Source: Thinopyrum elongatum
Taxonomy: Eukaryota > Streptophyta > Magnoliopsida > Poales > Poaceae
Length of the DNA stretch: 64,000 nucleotides
NCBI GenBank assembly: GCA_011799875.1
Contig: JAAAXO010000338.1
Location: 883,937-947,936, forward strand
Direction: 5' to 3'
Below, in pieces: positions 32,355-45,600 of the stretch. The notes under the pieces were generated by a model. It worked only from the letters and a program-made list of their open reading frames with translations. It was not told the origin of the DNA and did not search any database. The position numbers and the translations under genes are program-made. The first letter of the stretch is position 1; every line of letters starts with the position of its first letter.

Positions 32355-35300
32355 TCCTCCCCTTCTTGAAATGTAGTCGTCCTCGACGGAAGCTCATCTT
32401 CCTCACCCAAATAAGGCTTCAAATCTGCAATGTTAAAAGTGGGACTAACCCCAAAATCTGCAGGCAGCTCAAGTTTATATGCATTATCATTTATTTTCTC
32501 TAACACCTTAAAAGGACCATCAGCACGTGGCATTAGCTTTGATTTGCGCAAATCAGGAAATCTATCCTTACGCAAATGTACCCAAACAAGATCTCCAGGT
32601 GCAAACACAACATGTTTTCTACCCTTATCTCCAGCAAGTTTATATTTAGCATTCATACGCTCAATGTTCTCCTTAGTTAACTCATGCATTTTTAAGATCA
32701 ATTCAACACGTTGTTTAGCATCAAAATTAACCTTCTCCAAAGATGGAAGAGGCAACAAATCAATTGGTGCACGAGGAAGGAAACCATACACAATTTCAAA
32801 AGGACACATCTTAGTAGTAGAATGCAATGAACGATTATAAGCAAATTCAATATGAGCCAAGCATTCTTCCCACATTTTCTTGTTATTCTTCAAAACAGCC
32901 CTAAGCATAGTAGACAATGTTCTATTGACTACTTCAGTTTGTCCATCAGTTTGGGGGTGACATGTAGTACTAAAAAGCAGTTTAGTCCCCAACTTAGCCC
33001 ATAAACATCTCCAAAAGTGGCTAAGAAATTTAGTATCACGATCTGAAACAATAGTATTTGGCACACCATGCAAGCGTATAATTTCACGAAAGAACAAATC
33101 AGCAACATTAACAGCATCATCGCTTTTATGACATGGTATAAAGTGTGCCATTTTCGAGAACCTATCCACGACAACAAATATGCTATCCCTCCCCTTCTTT
33201 TTTCGAGGTAAACCTAAAACAAAGTCCATAGATATATCCTCCCAAGGAACACTAGGTACAGGCAAAGGCATATATAAACCATGAGGATTGAGTCGTGACT
33301 TAGCTTTTTGACATGTAGTGCAGCGAGCAACAAAACGCTCAACATCCCGTCTCATCTTTGGCCAAAAGAAATGTGTAGCAAGTATATCCTCCGTCTTCTT
33401 CACGCCAAAGTGTCCCATTAATCCTCCTCCATGCGCCTCCTGCAACAACAAAAGACGAACGGAGCTAGCTGGAATGCATAGCTTGTTAGCACGAAACACA
33501 AATCCATTGTTAACGACGAACTTGTTCCATGTTCTCCCTTCCTTACAATTCTGCAATACATCTTTAAATTCAGCATCATGCACATATTGATCTTTGATGG
33601 TCTCCAAACCAAATATTTTAAAGTCAAGTTGTGAAAGCATAGTATAACGACGAGACAATGCATCAGGAATAACATTTTCTTTACCCTTCTTGTGTTTAAT
33701 GACATAAGGGAAAGTCTCAATAAATTCAACCCATTTAGCATGTCTACGGTTCAGTTTTGCTTGACTTTTAATGTGTTTCAAAGATTCATGATCAGAATGT
33801 ATAACAAATTCTTTGGGCCATAAATAATGTTGCCATGTTTCTAAGGTCCGAACAAGAGCATATAATTCTTTATCATAAGTAGAATAGTTCAGACTAGGCC
33901 CACTCAATTTTTCAGAAAAGTATGCAACAGGTTTGCCATCTTGTAATAAAACACCTCCTAATCCAATTCCACTAGCATCACATTCAAGCTCAAAAGTCTT
34001 ATTAAAATCAGGAAGTTGGAGTAAAGGAGCATGTGTCAACTTATCTTTCAATACCGTGAATGCTTCTTCCTGTGAGGTACCCCAAACAAAAGGCACATCC
34101 TTCTTTGTAAGCTCATTGAGAGGTGCAGCAATGGTGCTGAAATCTCTCACAAAACGCCTATAGAAACCAGCGAGTCCAAGAAAACTCCTCACTTGAGTGA
34201 CCGTTTTGGGCTGTGGCCAACTCTCAATAGCTTCAATCTTGGCTTTATCAACTTCAATTCCCTGTGGAGTAACAACATAGCCAAGAAAAGATACTCGGTC
34301 GGTGCAAAAGGTGCACTTCCCAAGGTTACCAAACAAACGTGCATCACGTAAAGCAATAAAAACAGCACGTAAATGTTCCAAATGTTCCTCCAAAGATCTG
34401 CTATAAATCAGTATATCATCAAAATAGACTACCACAAATCGTCCAATGAAAGCACGTAAAACTTCGTTCATTAATCTCATGAAAGTACTAGGTGCATTAG
34501 TTAACCCAAAAGGCATGACTAACCACTCATATAATCCAAACTTTGTTCTAAATGCTGTTTTCCATTCATCCCCCAATTTCATACGAATTTGATGGTATCC
34601 ACTATGCAAATCAACTTTGGAGAATATTGTAGAGCCACTCAATTCATCAAGCATATCATCTAGTCTAGGAATAGGATGACGATAACGAATAGTAATATTA
34701 TTAATGCCTCTACAATCAACACACATACGCGATGTACCATCCTTTTTCGGCACTAGAATAATAGGAACAGCACAAGGACTAAGGGATTCACGTATATAAC
34801 CTTTGTCCAGCAACTCCTGTACTTGACGCATAATCTCCTTCGTCTCCTCTGGATTGGTACGGTATGGCGCACGGTTTGGCAACGAAGCACCGGGAATTAA
34901 GTCAATCTGATGCTCAATCCCGCGAATAGGTGGTAATCCTGGTGGCACGTCTTGTGGAAAGACGTCAGCGAACTCCTGCAAAATGTTAGTGACCGCAGGA
35001 GGCAAAGAGGAAGGCACGTCCTCGAATGAAAATATCGCCTCTTTGCACACAAAAGCATAGCAAACAGAATTGCTGAAATCTAGATCATCAATATCAGATT
35101 TGGTGGCAAGTAAGCATGCACTTTTCAATTTAATTTCAGAAGCAACACTAGATGGTTTATTATTAGGCTTCATTTGTTGCTCAAATTCTTTTGCCACAAT
35201 CTGATTTTCACTCTTATTTTTCTCCTGTTTTGCTTTACTAGCTCTATTAATATCATCTTTCAAAATAGAATCAGGAGTCATAGGAAGCAAAGTAATATGT

Positions 35301-37147
35301 TTATCCTTATGAACAAGAGTATACTGATTGTTTCTACCATGGTGTACAGAATTTTTATCAAATTGCCATGGTCTACCAAGTAATAATGAACATGCTTGCA
35401 TGGGTACCACATCACAATCAACATAATCAGCATATGTAGAGATACTAAAATGCACACGAACAGTACGTGTTACCTTAACCTTGCCGCTGTTGTTGAACCA
35501 TTGGATATAGTAAGGATGTGGATATGGTCTTGTGGTGAGAGATAGCTTCTCCACCATCTCCATGCTAGCCAAGTTGTTGCAGCTCCCTCCATCTATGATG
35601 ACGCGAACAGAACGTTCCTTCACAACTCCCTTTGTATGGAACAAATTATGCCTCTGATTTTGCTCAGCTTGTGTGACCTGCACACTCAAAACACGTTGAG
35701 CAACTAAACATTCATACCTGTCAGCGTCTTCAGGAGCCATGTATTGCGTCTCATGGTCAGAATCATCTCCACCGTGTTCTTCACTTGTAATAAGAGCCAA
35801 AGTCTCCTCATCATAATCACTAGCGGACTCATACCCACCATCCTCAGTAGCTATCATAACACGCGAAGATTGGCATTCTCTCGCATAATGACCTCTTCCC
35901 TTACAACGACGACAAATAATATCATGTGTGTGCCCTGTTGATGCCATAGATGAAGAAGAGCTCTGGGCAGGCCCAGAAGGTGTACTCTTGGCAGATGGTG
36001 GTGGTGGTGCCTGTTTTCTTGTATCTCGGTAGGAATTGGCGGCTGAAGTCAGTGGTGCTGCAGTAGGACGTGTGGGAGTAGAGGAGGCACGCGGTGTCCA
36101 TGATGAAGATCGACCTGCAGAAAAATTAGTTCGCGCCAATGCCTGTCGATCCTGCACTTCACGTTCAGCTTTACAAGCAAGATGGAATAAACGAGTGATA
36201 TTATTATACTCCTTATACTCTAGAATGGTCTGAATCTCTCTATTTAATCCACCCATAAAACGTGCAAGCATAGCTTCATTCTCCTCAACAATACCACATC
36301 TAATCATGCCAGTTTGTAATTCCTGATAATATTCTTCTACAGAATTTTTTCCTTGTCTTAAGCGTTGCAATTTTTGAAGTAATTCACGTTGATAATATGG
36401 TGGAACCCAACGAGTACGCATAGCAGTTTTCAAAGCAGCCCACGTAGCTGGAATAGGATATAATCTACAATGTTCAGACCACCATACACATGCAAAACTA
36501 GTAAAAGCACAAACAGCAGCAGCAACACGTCTCTCCTCGGGATATTGTAAACATGTAAAACGTTGTTCAGTTTCTAACTCCCAAGTAAGATATATATCAG
36601 GAACATATCTACCCTCAAATGGTGGAATATTCAATTTCAGTTTAGGAAGATGGTCATGATCTCGTACCTGAGCTGGTAATGCAGCCCTACCATTGCGATT
36701 ATTGGCATGTGGACGACCTGGTGCTGGTACGTAGTTCTGATTTTGATCAACCTCATCCTCGTAATCGCCCGCATAATCGTCCTCCTCAGCGGCAGCAAGA
36801 GCCATAGAAGCATCAACAGTAGGTGCAGCGGCACCAGAAGTTTGACCAGGCTCAAGGGGAACGCGCTGTGCTCGTCCCACTTGATTTGGAAGGCGACGTT
36901 GTTGTTGTTGTAGAGGTGCGACAGGTGCAGCCGGCGGTGGTTGTGGAAGACGCGCGAGCAATTCATTAAACTTGTTATCGAGCTTTGTTTCGAACGTCTT
37001 CTCAATTCCATCTATCTTCTCCATGGCCTCTTCAAATCTGTTTAGCACATCTTGCACCTGTCCACTCATCATTTGCTGAAATTTATCATGTAGCTGTTTG
37101 TTCGTCATGTTCTCCCAATCAGTCTCATCGGCTTGTGATCCTGCCAT
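32048..37147 (-). CDS. gag-pol: Intact family A Gag-Pol polyprotein (1699 aa)
   Basis: This is the only uninterrupted gag-pol frame in the window. I take ATG 37147 ([19 protein letters not shown]) rather than the in-frame ATG seven codons upstream, because of its context and conservation. Approximate residues: coiled N-terminus 10-60; Gag core 170-330; CCHC knuckle C412, C415, H420, C425; protease D519 in IIDGGS; RT about 770-940 with YFDD D910/D911; RNase H about 1030-1160; integrase zinc region about 1240-1280; catalytic D1308, D1369, E1405 (D,D-35-E spacing); GPY/F near 1545. The last ~102 residues (from DEDINT) come from the 3' LTR and hold ITRARARQL and a Lys-rich end. This is the position of the CR motif in CRM integrases, thought to guide insertion into centromeric chromatin. 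All catalytic residues I can see are kept. Confidence 0.9.
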   Translation of the reverse strand: MAGSQADETDWENMTNKQLHDKFQQMMSGQVQDVLNRFEEAMEKIDGIEKTFETKLDNKFNELLARLPQPPPAAPVAPLQQQQRRLPNQVGRAQRVPLEPGQTSGAAAPTVDASMALAAAEEDDYAGDYEDEVDQNQNYVPAPGRPHANNRNGRAALPAQVRDHDHLPKLKLNIPPFEGRYVPDIYLTWELETEQRFTCLQYPEERRVAAAVCAFTSFACVWWSEHCRLYPIPATWAALKTAMRTRWVPPYYQRELLQKLQRLRQGKNSVEEYYQELQTGMIRCGIVEENEAMLARFMGGLNREIQTILEYKEYNNITRLFHLACKAEREVQDRQALARTNFSAGRSSSWTPRASSTPTRPTAAPLTSAANSYRDTRKQAPPPPSAKSTPSGPAQSSSSSMASTGHTHDIICRRCKGRGHYARECQSSRVMIATEDGGYESASDYDEETLALITSEEHGGDDSDHETQYMAPEDADRYECLVAQRVLSVQVTQAEQNQRHNLFHTKGVVKERSVRVIIDGGSCNNLASMEMVEKLSLTTRPYPHPYYIQWFNNSGKVKVTRTVRVHFSISTYADYVDCDVVPMQACSLLLGRPWQFDKNSVHHGRNNQYTLVHKDKHITLLPMTPDSILKDDINRASKAKQEKNKSENQIVAKEFEQQMKPNNKPSSVASEIKLKSACLLATKSDIDDLDFSNSVCYAFVCKEAIFSFEDVPSSLPPAVTNILQEFADVFPQDVPPGLPPIRGIEHQIDLIPGASLPNRAPYRTNPEETKEIMRQVQELLDKGYIRESLSPCAVPIILVPKKDGTSRMCVDCRGINNITIRYRHPIPRLDDMLDELSGSTIFSKVDLHSGYHQIRMKLGDEWKTAFRTKFGLYEWLVMPFGLTNAPSTFMRLMNEVLRAFIGRFVVVYFDDILIYSRSLEEHLEHLRAVFIALRDARLFGNLGKCTFCTDRVSFLGYVVTPQGIEVDKAKIEAIESWPQPKTVTQVRSFLGLAGFYRRFVRDFSTIAAPLNELTKKDVPFVWGTSQEEAFTVLKDKLTHAPLLQLPDFNKTFELECDASGIGLGGVLLQDGKPVAYFSEKLSGPSLNYSTYDKELYALVRTLETWQHYLWPKEFVIHSDHESLKHIKSQAKLNRRHAKWVEFIETFPYVIKHKKGKENVIPDALSRRYTMLSQLDFKIFGLETIKDQYVHDAEFKDVLQNCKEGRTWNKFVVNNGFVFRANKLCIPASSVRLLLLQEAHGGGLMGHFGVKKTEDILATHFFWPKMRRDVERFVARCTTCQKAKSRLNPHGLYMPLPVPSVPWEDISMDFVLGLPRKKKGRDSIFVVVDRFSKMAHFIPCHKSDDAVNVADLFFREIIRLHGVPNTIVSDRDTKFLSHFWRCLWAKLGTKLLFSTTCHPQTDGQTEVVNRTLSTMLRAVLKNNKKMWEECLAHIEFAYNRSLHSTTKMCPFEIVYGFLPRAPIDLLPLPSLEKVNFDAKQRVELILKMHELTKENIERMNAKYKLAGDKGRKHVVFAPGDLVWVHLRKDRFPDLRKSKLMPRADGPFKVLEKINDNAYKLELPADFGVSPTFNIADLKPYLGEEDELPSRTTTFQEGEDDEDINTIVTPTAPAAIHTGPITRARARQLNYQVLSFLGNDSNVHENMMLPKLDTFVLLTNEGPSLDKKEEPWSKFKHGDDGMHKGNKNGVTSDDFRTLKPP
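32355..32367 (-). promoter_or_regulatory. Polypurine tract of E6
   Basis: Minus strand AAGAAGGGGAGGA is directly before the LTR start. It is also coding (QEGED). Confidence 0.85.
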
Positions 37148-38316
37148 GGTTAGCAGCAATAGAAACACACAAGAATATGATCCTACAGACTACTAGGAAG
37201 TGGTGGTGGTGGTGTATCACAAATCCGTCAAGCGAATCTCAAATGCTTACCAGTTCTTACCCAGCAGCAGGTGGTGATCGGCCACCGTTGTAGTCAAAAC
37301 TCTCAAAGATTGGACAGAGCGATTGCCAGGTGGTGTCAAACGCACGACGTAGATGTATGTGGAGCTGGGAAGGCTTATGATATGGTAGCAAAAATGTCTG
37401 CAATAATCAATTCGGAGATGCAAAGTTGAATAAACGCTTAACGACGGTACTGTGCTGGTCCTAGGCTAGACCGTACTAGAGACGCGAGCCTAGAACACTA
37501 ACAAAATCACGGCGCGGCACATAAACAAGGGAAGGGCACACTCTAAAATTATTTTTTTTTGTTTTTTTTGCGCTCTTTTTTTTTGTTCTCCTTTTTTTTT
37601 TGCAAAAAATCACTATAATGGCGAGTGTCTTAAAACTCTTCCCAAGTCAAACTATCAGGATCGGCACGAAAAAAAAAATTGACAATTTTTTTTTCAGAAA
37701 TCAGGGCAGCGACGACGAAAAAGTACGACAAAAAATCACTATGATGGCGAGTGTCTCAAAACGCTCCCTTGGACCTAAAAATAGGATAGGGAAAAATATT
37801 TTTGACTGCCGAAATTTTGGCCTAAAAACTGCCCGGGGGTCTCCAGACTCTTTTTTTTTAAACCTACTCAGGCAAGGAAACACGAATCGGAAAATAGATG
37901 GGTCTCAAAAACAAACCTAATATGAAAAGAACTCGGATTGGTGGTGGATATATGGTGGTAGAATATGGCAGTGGTGATGGTATATGGCAGCGGTGGTAGG
38001 ATATGGCAACGGTGGTGGTATATGGCAGCGGTGGTGGTATATGGTGCGGCGGCGGCGTGACAAACTGTGACAGAACTCGAAACTCTAAAGGACTAGACGC
38101 TAAGACCAGCAACTAGACACGACGATGCAACCGCAAATTCAACAAAGCAAAAACCCTAAAAAGATTATGCAAAGGCTCAGATTGGTTCGGATATGATGAA
38201 CTAACCCTAAAATTTTTTTTGGCTTTTTCGTGGACTGTAGGTATGAAGAACAGACTCGATCTAAACTACGAAAAACTGTAAAATCTCACCGAGGAACCTG
38301 GAAATCTGATACCACT
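37148..38316 (-). other. Family A leader of E6
   Basis: Primer site TGGTATCAGA is at 38305-38314 on the minus strand. The leader holds ATATACCACC-type repeats (about 37960-38045), A/T runs, a paired GAGACACTCGCCAT...AGTGATTTTTT block (about 37610 and 37735), and the conserved stem-loop block (about 37425-37510). No gene is seen. Confidence 0.8.
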
Positions 38317-39238
38317 TGATAGAGGCGAAAGGTGTCCCGTCTTTCGATGAGATGGTGGCTATCGTTTTTGGTGGATTAGACTTTGACGATCCGACTACGA
38401 ACGTGCAAGGACGTCGCGCCTTAGCAATCGCTAAACCAACTCGGAGAGGTTATTGACCACGCCGGAGCACGATCAACCTGACCACGAGGGTCTATTTCCT
38501 GCAAGCAAACGAAGAACAAGCAAGAAACTAAGATTTGCAATCTGGATATTACGAATATAAGATGAAAGCTTTATTGATCAAGGTGGGGTTCTGTGACGTC
38601 TTGGTCTGGTCGTTCAACACAAACAAAGTACGCGAAGTTGCAGCTATGGCGAACTTTTAATCTAAACAAAACCCAAAGTCTAAACGGTGCCCTAAGGGCT
38701 GTATATATGGAGGAAGAGGGGGGGATTTCGTGGCCCTTGAAGGAGGGGTCCGAAACCAACCCTATCTCTTGTTTCCCCACACATACGGACTCTAAAAACA
38801 GCCTATACTCAAGTATTTCAAAATTACATGGGCCTGGCCCAATAATAAGGTGACGCAGCACCTATAATAGCCTCTGGACGAAATTTATGAAGTGGCATCT
38901 TGTATATTTCGTCCAAGGCTTCCTGCACTCATTATGGTGGCTTCAAAGTCCTGAAATCATCACTTGTAACTCCGTTCTTGTTCCCCTTGCGCATGCCATC
39001 ATCTCCATGCTTGAACTTGCTCCAAGGTTCCCCTTTCTTGTCCAAGCTAGGCCCTTCATTTGTAAGCAAAACAAATGTATCCAATTTAGGCAGCATCATA
39101 TTCTCATGAACATTAGAATCATTACCAAGAAACGAAAGTACCTGATAATTTAATTGGCGTGCGCGAGCTCTAGTAATTGGTCCAGTATGTATAGCAGCAG
39201 GGGCTTTGGCTGTAACAATGGTATTGATGTCCTCATCA
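38317..39238 (-). repeat. Family A 5' LTR of E6
   Basis: 922 bp. It differs from the 3' LTR at many sites (for example GTGTCCCGTCTTTCG, GGTGGCTATCG, GTGCAAGGACG, ATTACGAAT). Right flank is CATCC, where the B3 leader continues. Confidence 0.9.
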
Positions 39239-39297
39239 CATCCTAGTAGTTCATAGGAACATTATTCTTGGATTTTGTTTCTTGTTTTCTACTAACT

Positions 39298-39679
39298 ATG
39301 GCAGGTTCCGGAGTTGTTAGTTCTTGGGCTTCATCGATCGTGGGAGATTTGCCATCACCTAAGAAAATACAACAACCGCCACAAGAGGAGCAACAACATC
39401 AGAATGCACATAATCAGGTTAATGTTTCCATGCCACCATTTACTGGTCGTTTTAGGCCTGATTTATATATTGAATGGGAATACGAAATTAATGCTATATT
39501 TGCTTCCCATAATTTAGATGAGCGTGGAAAATTTCAAGCTGCGGTTAGTACTTTCAGTAGCTTTACTTTAGTTTGGTGGAGTGAATACTGTCGGTTAAAC
39601 CCTGATTATATACCTACTACTTGGGATGGTTTAAAACATGTCATGAGAGATAGATTCATAGATGTTCATTATACTCGTG
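39298..39679 (+). pseudogene. gag: Family B gag, N-terminal part (B3)
   Basis: ATG is at 39298 (MAGSGVVSSWAS). The frame is open to DVHYTR, where the K insertion starts. It joins in frame to GMIKKIQHLKQG at 57531 once K and one TCGTG copy are left out. Confidence 0.85.
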
Positions 39680-41529
39680 TGATGAGGACATCAATACCAT
39701 TGTTACACCCACAGCACCTACTGCTACATACACTGGACCAATTACTAGAGCTTGCGCACGCCAATTAAATTATCAGGTACTTTCGTTTCTTGGTAATGAT
39801 TCTAATGTTCATGAGAATATGATGCTGCCTAAATTGGATACATTTGTCTTACTTACAAATGAAGGGCCTGGCATGGATAAGAGGGATGAACACTTGAGCA
39901 AGACCAGGCATGGAGATGATGGCATGCTGATGAGGACATCAATACCATTGTTACACCCACAGCCCCTGCTGCTATACATACTGGACCAATTACTAGAGCT
40001 CGCGCACGCCAATTAAATTATCAGGTACTTTCGTTTCTTGGTAATGATTCTAATGTTCATGAGAATATGATGCTGCCTAAATTGGATACATTTGTTTTGC
40101 TTACAAATGAAGGGCCTAGCTTGGACAAGAAAGAGGAACCTTGGAGCAAGTTCAAGCATGGAGATGATGGCAAGCGCAAGGGGAACAAGAACGGAGTTAC
40201 AAGTGATGATTTCAGGACTTTTAAGCCACCATAAGGAGTGCAGGAAGCCTTGGACGAAATATACAAGATGCCACTTCATAAATTTCGTCCAGAGGCTATT
40301 ATAGGTGCTGCGTCACCTTATTATTGGGCCAGGCCCATGTAATTTCGAAATACTTGAGTATAGGCTATTTTTAGAGTCCGTATGTGTGGGGAAACAAGAG
40401 ATAGGGTTGGTTTCGGACCCCTCCTTCAAGGGCCACGAAATCCCCCCCTCTTCCTCCATATATACAGCCCTTAGGGCACCGTTTAGACTTTGGGTTTTGT
40501 TTAGATTAAAAGTTCGCCATAGCTGCAACTTCGCGTACTTCGTTTGTGTTCAACGACCAGACCAAGACGTCACAGAACCCCACCTTGATCAATAAAGCTT
40601 TCATCTTATATTCGCAATATCCAGATTGTAGATCTTAGTTTCTTGCTTGTTCTTCGTTTGCTTGCAGGAGATAGACCCTCGTGGTCAGGTTGATTGTGCT
40701 CCGGCGTGGTCAATAACCTCTCGGAGTTGGTTTAGCGATTGCTAAGGCGCGATGTCCTCGCACGTTCGTAGTCAGATCGTCAAAGTCTACTCCACCAAAA
40801 ACGATAGCTATCATCTCATCGAAAGATCGGGACACCCTCGCCTCTATCACATGCGCAAGGGGAACAAGAATGGAGTTACAAGTGATGATTTCAGGACATT
40901 GAAGCCACCTTAATGCGTGCATGATGCCTTGGACGAAATATACAAGATGCCACTTCATAAATTTCGTCCAGAGGCTATTATAGGTGCTGCGTCACCTTAT
41001 TATTGGGCCAGGCCCATGTAATTTCGAAATACTTAAGTATAGGCTGTTTTTAGAGTCCGTATGTGTGGGAGAACAAGAGTTAGGGTTGGTTTCGGATCCC
41101 TCCTCCAAGGGCCACGAAATTCCCCCCTTCTTCCTCCATATATACAGCCCTTAGGGCGTCGTTTAGACAGGGGGTTTTGTTTAGATTAAAAGTTCGCCAT
41201 AGCTGCAACTTCGCGTACTTCGTTTGTGTTCAACGACCAGACCAAGACGTCTCAGAACCCCACCTTGATCAATAAAGCTTTCATCTTATATTCGTGATAT
41301 CCAGATTGCAAATCTTAGTTTCTTGCTTGTTCTTTGTTTGCTTGCAGGAGATAGACCCTCGTGGTCAGGTTGATTGTGCTCCGGCGTGGTCAATAACCTC
41401 TCGGAGTTGGTTTAGCGATTGCTAAGGCGCGACGTCCTCGCACGTTCGTAGTCGGATCGTCAAAGTCTACTCCACCAAAAACGATAGCTATCATCTCATC
41501 GAAAGATCGGGACACCCTCGCCTCTATCA
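39680..41529 (+). repeat. Family A 5' LTR of K, interrupted by a solo LTR
   Basis: Two pieces: 39680-39927 and 40855-41529, together ~923 bp. The tail reads TATYTG and [11 protein letters not shown] (A3). Primer site TGGTATCAG is at 41532-41540. Confidence 0.9.
39928..40849 (+). repeat. Solo family A LTR with intact TSD CATGC
   Basis: 922 bp, A2, flanked by CATGC at 39923-39927 and 40850-40854. It is the clearest ordinary solo LTR in the window, the product of recombination between an element's own two LTRs. Confidence 0.9.
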
Positions 41530-42633
41530 AGTGGTATCAGTTTTCAGGTTGCTCGGTGAGAATTTCCAGTTTTCCCTAGATTAGATTTATTTTCTTACCT
41601 ATTGTTCAAGAAAAAGCCACAAAAAAAAAGTTAGATCTATTCATCCTTTGTCCAAGCCAGTCTGAGCCTTTGCAATTTTCTTTTCATTGTTTGCATTATT
41701 GAATTATCGGTTGCATCGTCGTGTTCAGTTGCTGGTCTTAGTGTCTAGTTCGTTTAGAGTTTTGAGTTCTGTTCACATTAGTCACGCCGCCGCTGCATCG
41801 TTATTCCTTCCGCTGTCCACCATCCCATCCATCAATTTCCACATCCTGCTACCCACTGTTCATTGTCATAATCATAGTTGAGGTCGTTCACATCTGTGCT
41901 TGATCCAATCTACATCTTATCTAGTTTATATTCGCGAAAAAAAAAGAGTCTGGAGACCCCCGTGCAGTTTTTAGGCCAAAATTTCGGCAGTCAAAAATAT
42001 TTTTCCCTATCCTATTTTTAGGTCCCAGGGAGCGTTTTGAGACACTCGCCATCATAGTGATTTTTTGTCGCACTTTTTCATCGTCGCTGCCCTGATTTCC
42101 GAAAAAAAAAATTGTCAAAAAAAAATTTCGTGCCAATCCTGATAGTTTGACTTGGGAAGAGTTTTGAGACACTCGCCATTATAGTGATTTTTTGCAAAAA
42201 AAAAAAAGAGCGAAAAAAAAAACGATTTTTTTTTTAGAGTGTGCTCTTCCCTTGTTTATGTGCCGCGCCGTGATTTTGTTAGTGTTCTAGGCTCGCGTCT
42301 CTAGTACGGTCTAGCCTAGGACCAGCACAGTACCGTCGTTGAGCGTTTATTCAACTTTGCATCTCTGAATTGATTATTGCTGACCCTTTTTGCTACCATA
42401 TCATAAGCCTTCCCAGCTCCACATACATCTACATCGTGCGTTTGACACCACCTGGCAATCGCTCTATCCAAGCTTTGTGAGTTTTGACTACAAAGGTTGC
42501 CGATCACCACCTGCTGCTGGGTAGGAACTGGTAAGAATTTGAGTTTTGCTTGACGGATTTGTGACACCACACCACCACCACTTCCTAGTAGTCTGTAGGA
42601 TCATATTCTTGTGTGTTTCTATTGCTGCTAACC
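41530..42633 (+). other. Hybrid leader of K: B-like start, A-like remainder
   Basis: From the primer site to about 41930 it matches the B leader (TTTTCCCTAGATTAGATTTATTTTC, then CATCTTATCTAGTT). From about 41935 it matches the A leader (AGAGTCTGGAGACCCCC). It includes the duplicated GAGACACTCGCCAT block (about 42040 and 42165) and the conserved stem-loop block (about 42260-42350). No gene is seen. Confidence 0.75.
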
Positions 42634-45600
42634 ATGGCAGGATCACAAGCCGATGAGACTGATTGGGAGAACATGACGAACAAACAGCTACATGATAAAT
42701 TTCAGCAAATGATGAGTGGACAGGTGCAAGATGTGCTAAACAGATTTGAAGAGGCCATGGAGAAGATAGATGGAATTGAGAAGACGTTCGAAACAAAGCT
42801 CGATAACAAGTTTAATGAATTGCTCGCGCGTCTTCCACAACCACCGCCGGCTGCACCTGTCGCACCTCTACAACAACAACAACGTCGCCTTCCAAATCAA
42901 GTGGGACGAGCACAGCGCGTTCCCCTTGAGCCAGGTCAAACTTCTGGTGCCGCTGCACCTACTGTTGATGCTTCTATGGCTCCTGCTGCCGCTGAGGAGG
43001 ATGATTATGCGGGCGATTACGAGGATGAGGTTGATCAAAATCAGAACTACGTACCAGCACCAGGTCGTCCACATGCCAATAATCGCAATGGTAGGGCTGC
43101 ATTACCAGCTCAGGTACGAGATCATGACCATCTTCCTAAACTGAAATTGAATATTCCACCATTTGAGGGTAGATATGTTCCTGATATATATCTTACTTGG
43201 GAGTTAGAAACTGAACAACGTTTTACATGTTTACAATATCCCGAGGAGAGACGTGTTGCTGCTGCTGTTTGTGCTTTTACTAGTTTTGCATGTGTATGGT
43301 GGTCTGAACATTGTAGATTATATCCTATTCCAACTACGTGGGCTGCTTTGAAAACTGCTATGCGTACTCGTTGGGTTCCACCATATTATCAACGTGAATT
43401 ACTTCAAAAATTGCAACGCTTAAGACAAGGAAAAAATTCTGTAGAAGAATATTATCAGGAATTACAAACTGGCATGATTAGATGTGGTATTGTTGAGGAG
43501 AATGAAGCTATGCTTGCACGTTTTATGGGTGGATTAAATAGAGAGATTCAGACCATTCTAGAGTACAAGGAGTATAATAATATCACTCGTTTATTCCATC
43601 TTGCTTGTAAAGCTGAACGTGAAGTGCAGGATCGACAGGCATTGGTGCGAACTAATTTTTCTGCAGGTCGATCTTCATCATGGACACCGCGTGCCTCCTC
43701 TACTCCCACACATCCTACTGCAGCACCACTGACTTCAGCCGCCAATTCCAACCGAGATACAAGAAAATAGGCACCACCACCACCATCTGCCAAGAGTACA
43801 CCTTCTGGGCCTGCCTAGAGCTCTTCTTCATCAATGGCATCAACAGGGCACACACATGATATTATTTGTCGTCGTTGTAAGGGAAGAGGCCATTATGCGA
43901 GAGAATGCCAATCTCCGCGTGTTATGATTGCTACTGAGGATGGTGGGTATGAGTCCGCTAGTGACTATGATGAGGAGACTTTGGCTCTTATTACAAGTGA
44001 AGAACACGGTGGAGATGACTCTGATCATGAGACGCAATACATGGCTCCTGAAGACGCTGACAGGTATGAATGTTTAGTTGCTCAACGTGTTTTGAGTGTG
44101 CAGGTCACACAAGCTGAGCAAAATCAGAGGCATAATTTGTTCCATACAAAGGGAGTTGTGAAGGAACGTTCTGTTCGCGTCATCATAGATGGAGGGAGCT
44201 GCAACAACTTGGCTAGCATGGAGATGGTGGAGAAGCTATCTCTCACCACAAGACCACATCCACATCCTTACTATATCCAATGGTTCAACAACAGCGGCAA
44301 GGTTAAGGTAACACGTACTGTTCGTGTGCATTTTAGTATCTCTACATATGCTGATTATGTTGATTGTGATGTGGTACCCATGCAAGCATGTTCATTATTA
44401 CTTGGTAGACCATGGCAATTTGATAAAAATTCTGTACACCATGGTAGAAACAATCAGTATACTCTTGTTCATAAGGATAAACATATTACTTTCCTTCCTA
44501 TGACTCCTGATTCTATTTTGAAAGATGATATTAATAGAGCTAGTAAAGCAAAACAGGAGAAAAATAAGAGTGAAAATCAGATTGTGGCAAAAGAATTTGA
44601 GCAACAAATGAAGCCTAATAATAAACCATCTAGTGTTGCTTCTGAAATTAAATTGAAAAGTGCATGCTTACTTGCCACCAAATCTGATATTGATGATCTA
44701 GATTTCAGCGATTCTGTTTGCTATGCTTTTGTGTGCAAAGAGGCGTTATTTTCATTCGAGGACGTGCCTTCCTCTTTGCCTCCTGCGGTCACTAACATTT
44801 TGCAGGAGTTCGCTGACGTCTTTCCACAAGACGTGCCACCGGGATTACCACCTATTCGCGGGATTGAGCATCAGATTGACTTAATTCCCGGTGCTTCGTT
44901 GCCAAACCGTGCGCCATACCGTACCAATCCAGAGGAGACGAAGGAGATTATGCGTCAAGTACAGGAGTTGCTCGACAAAGGTTATATACGCGAATCCCTT
45001 AGTCCTTGTGCTGTTCCTATTATTCTAGTGCCGAAAAAGGATTGTACATCGCGTATGTGTGTTGATTGTAGAGGCATTAATAATATTACTATTCGTTATC
45101 GTCATCCTATTCCTAGACTAGATGATATGCTTGATGAATTGAGTGGCTCTACAATATTCTCCAAAGTTGATTTGCGTAGTGGATACCATCAAATTCGTAT
45201 GAAATTGGGGGATGAATGGAAAACAGCATTTAAAACAAAGTTTGGATTATATGAGTGGTTAGTCATGCCTTTTGGGTTAACTAATGCACCTAGTACTTTC
45301 ATGAGATTAATGAACGAAGTTTTACGTGCTTTCATTGGACGATTTGTGGTAGTCTATTTTGATGATATACTGATTTATAGCAGATCTTTGGAGGAACATT
45401 TGGAACATTTACGTGTTGTTTTTATTGCTTTACGTGATGCACGTTTGTTTGGTAACCTTGGGAAGTGCACCTTTTGCACCGACCGAGTATCTTTTCTTGG
45501 CTATGTTGTGGCAAAAGAATTTGAGCAACAAATGAATCCTAATAATAAAACATCTAGTGTTGCTTCTGAAATTAAATTGAAAAGTGCATGTTTACTTGCC

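Larger units (their letters stand above)
31433..39238 (-). mobile_element. Structurally complete family A element E6
   Basis: 5' LTR 39238-38317, primer site, leader, uninterrupted gag-pol, purine tract 32367-32355, 3' LTR 32354-31433; 7806 bp in total. The outer flanks differ (TTGTT left, CATCC right) and the two LTRs differ at many sites. The ends therefore probably come from different insertions joined by LTR recombination or conversion, although the interior looks young. Confidence 0.9.

Noticed and set aside
31433..39238. Calling E6 a recent simple insertion
   Set aside because: Its flanks differ and its LTRs are clearly not identical, so a simple insertion is not supported despite the open frame.
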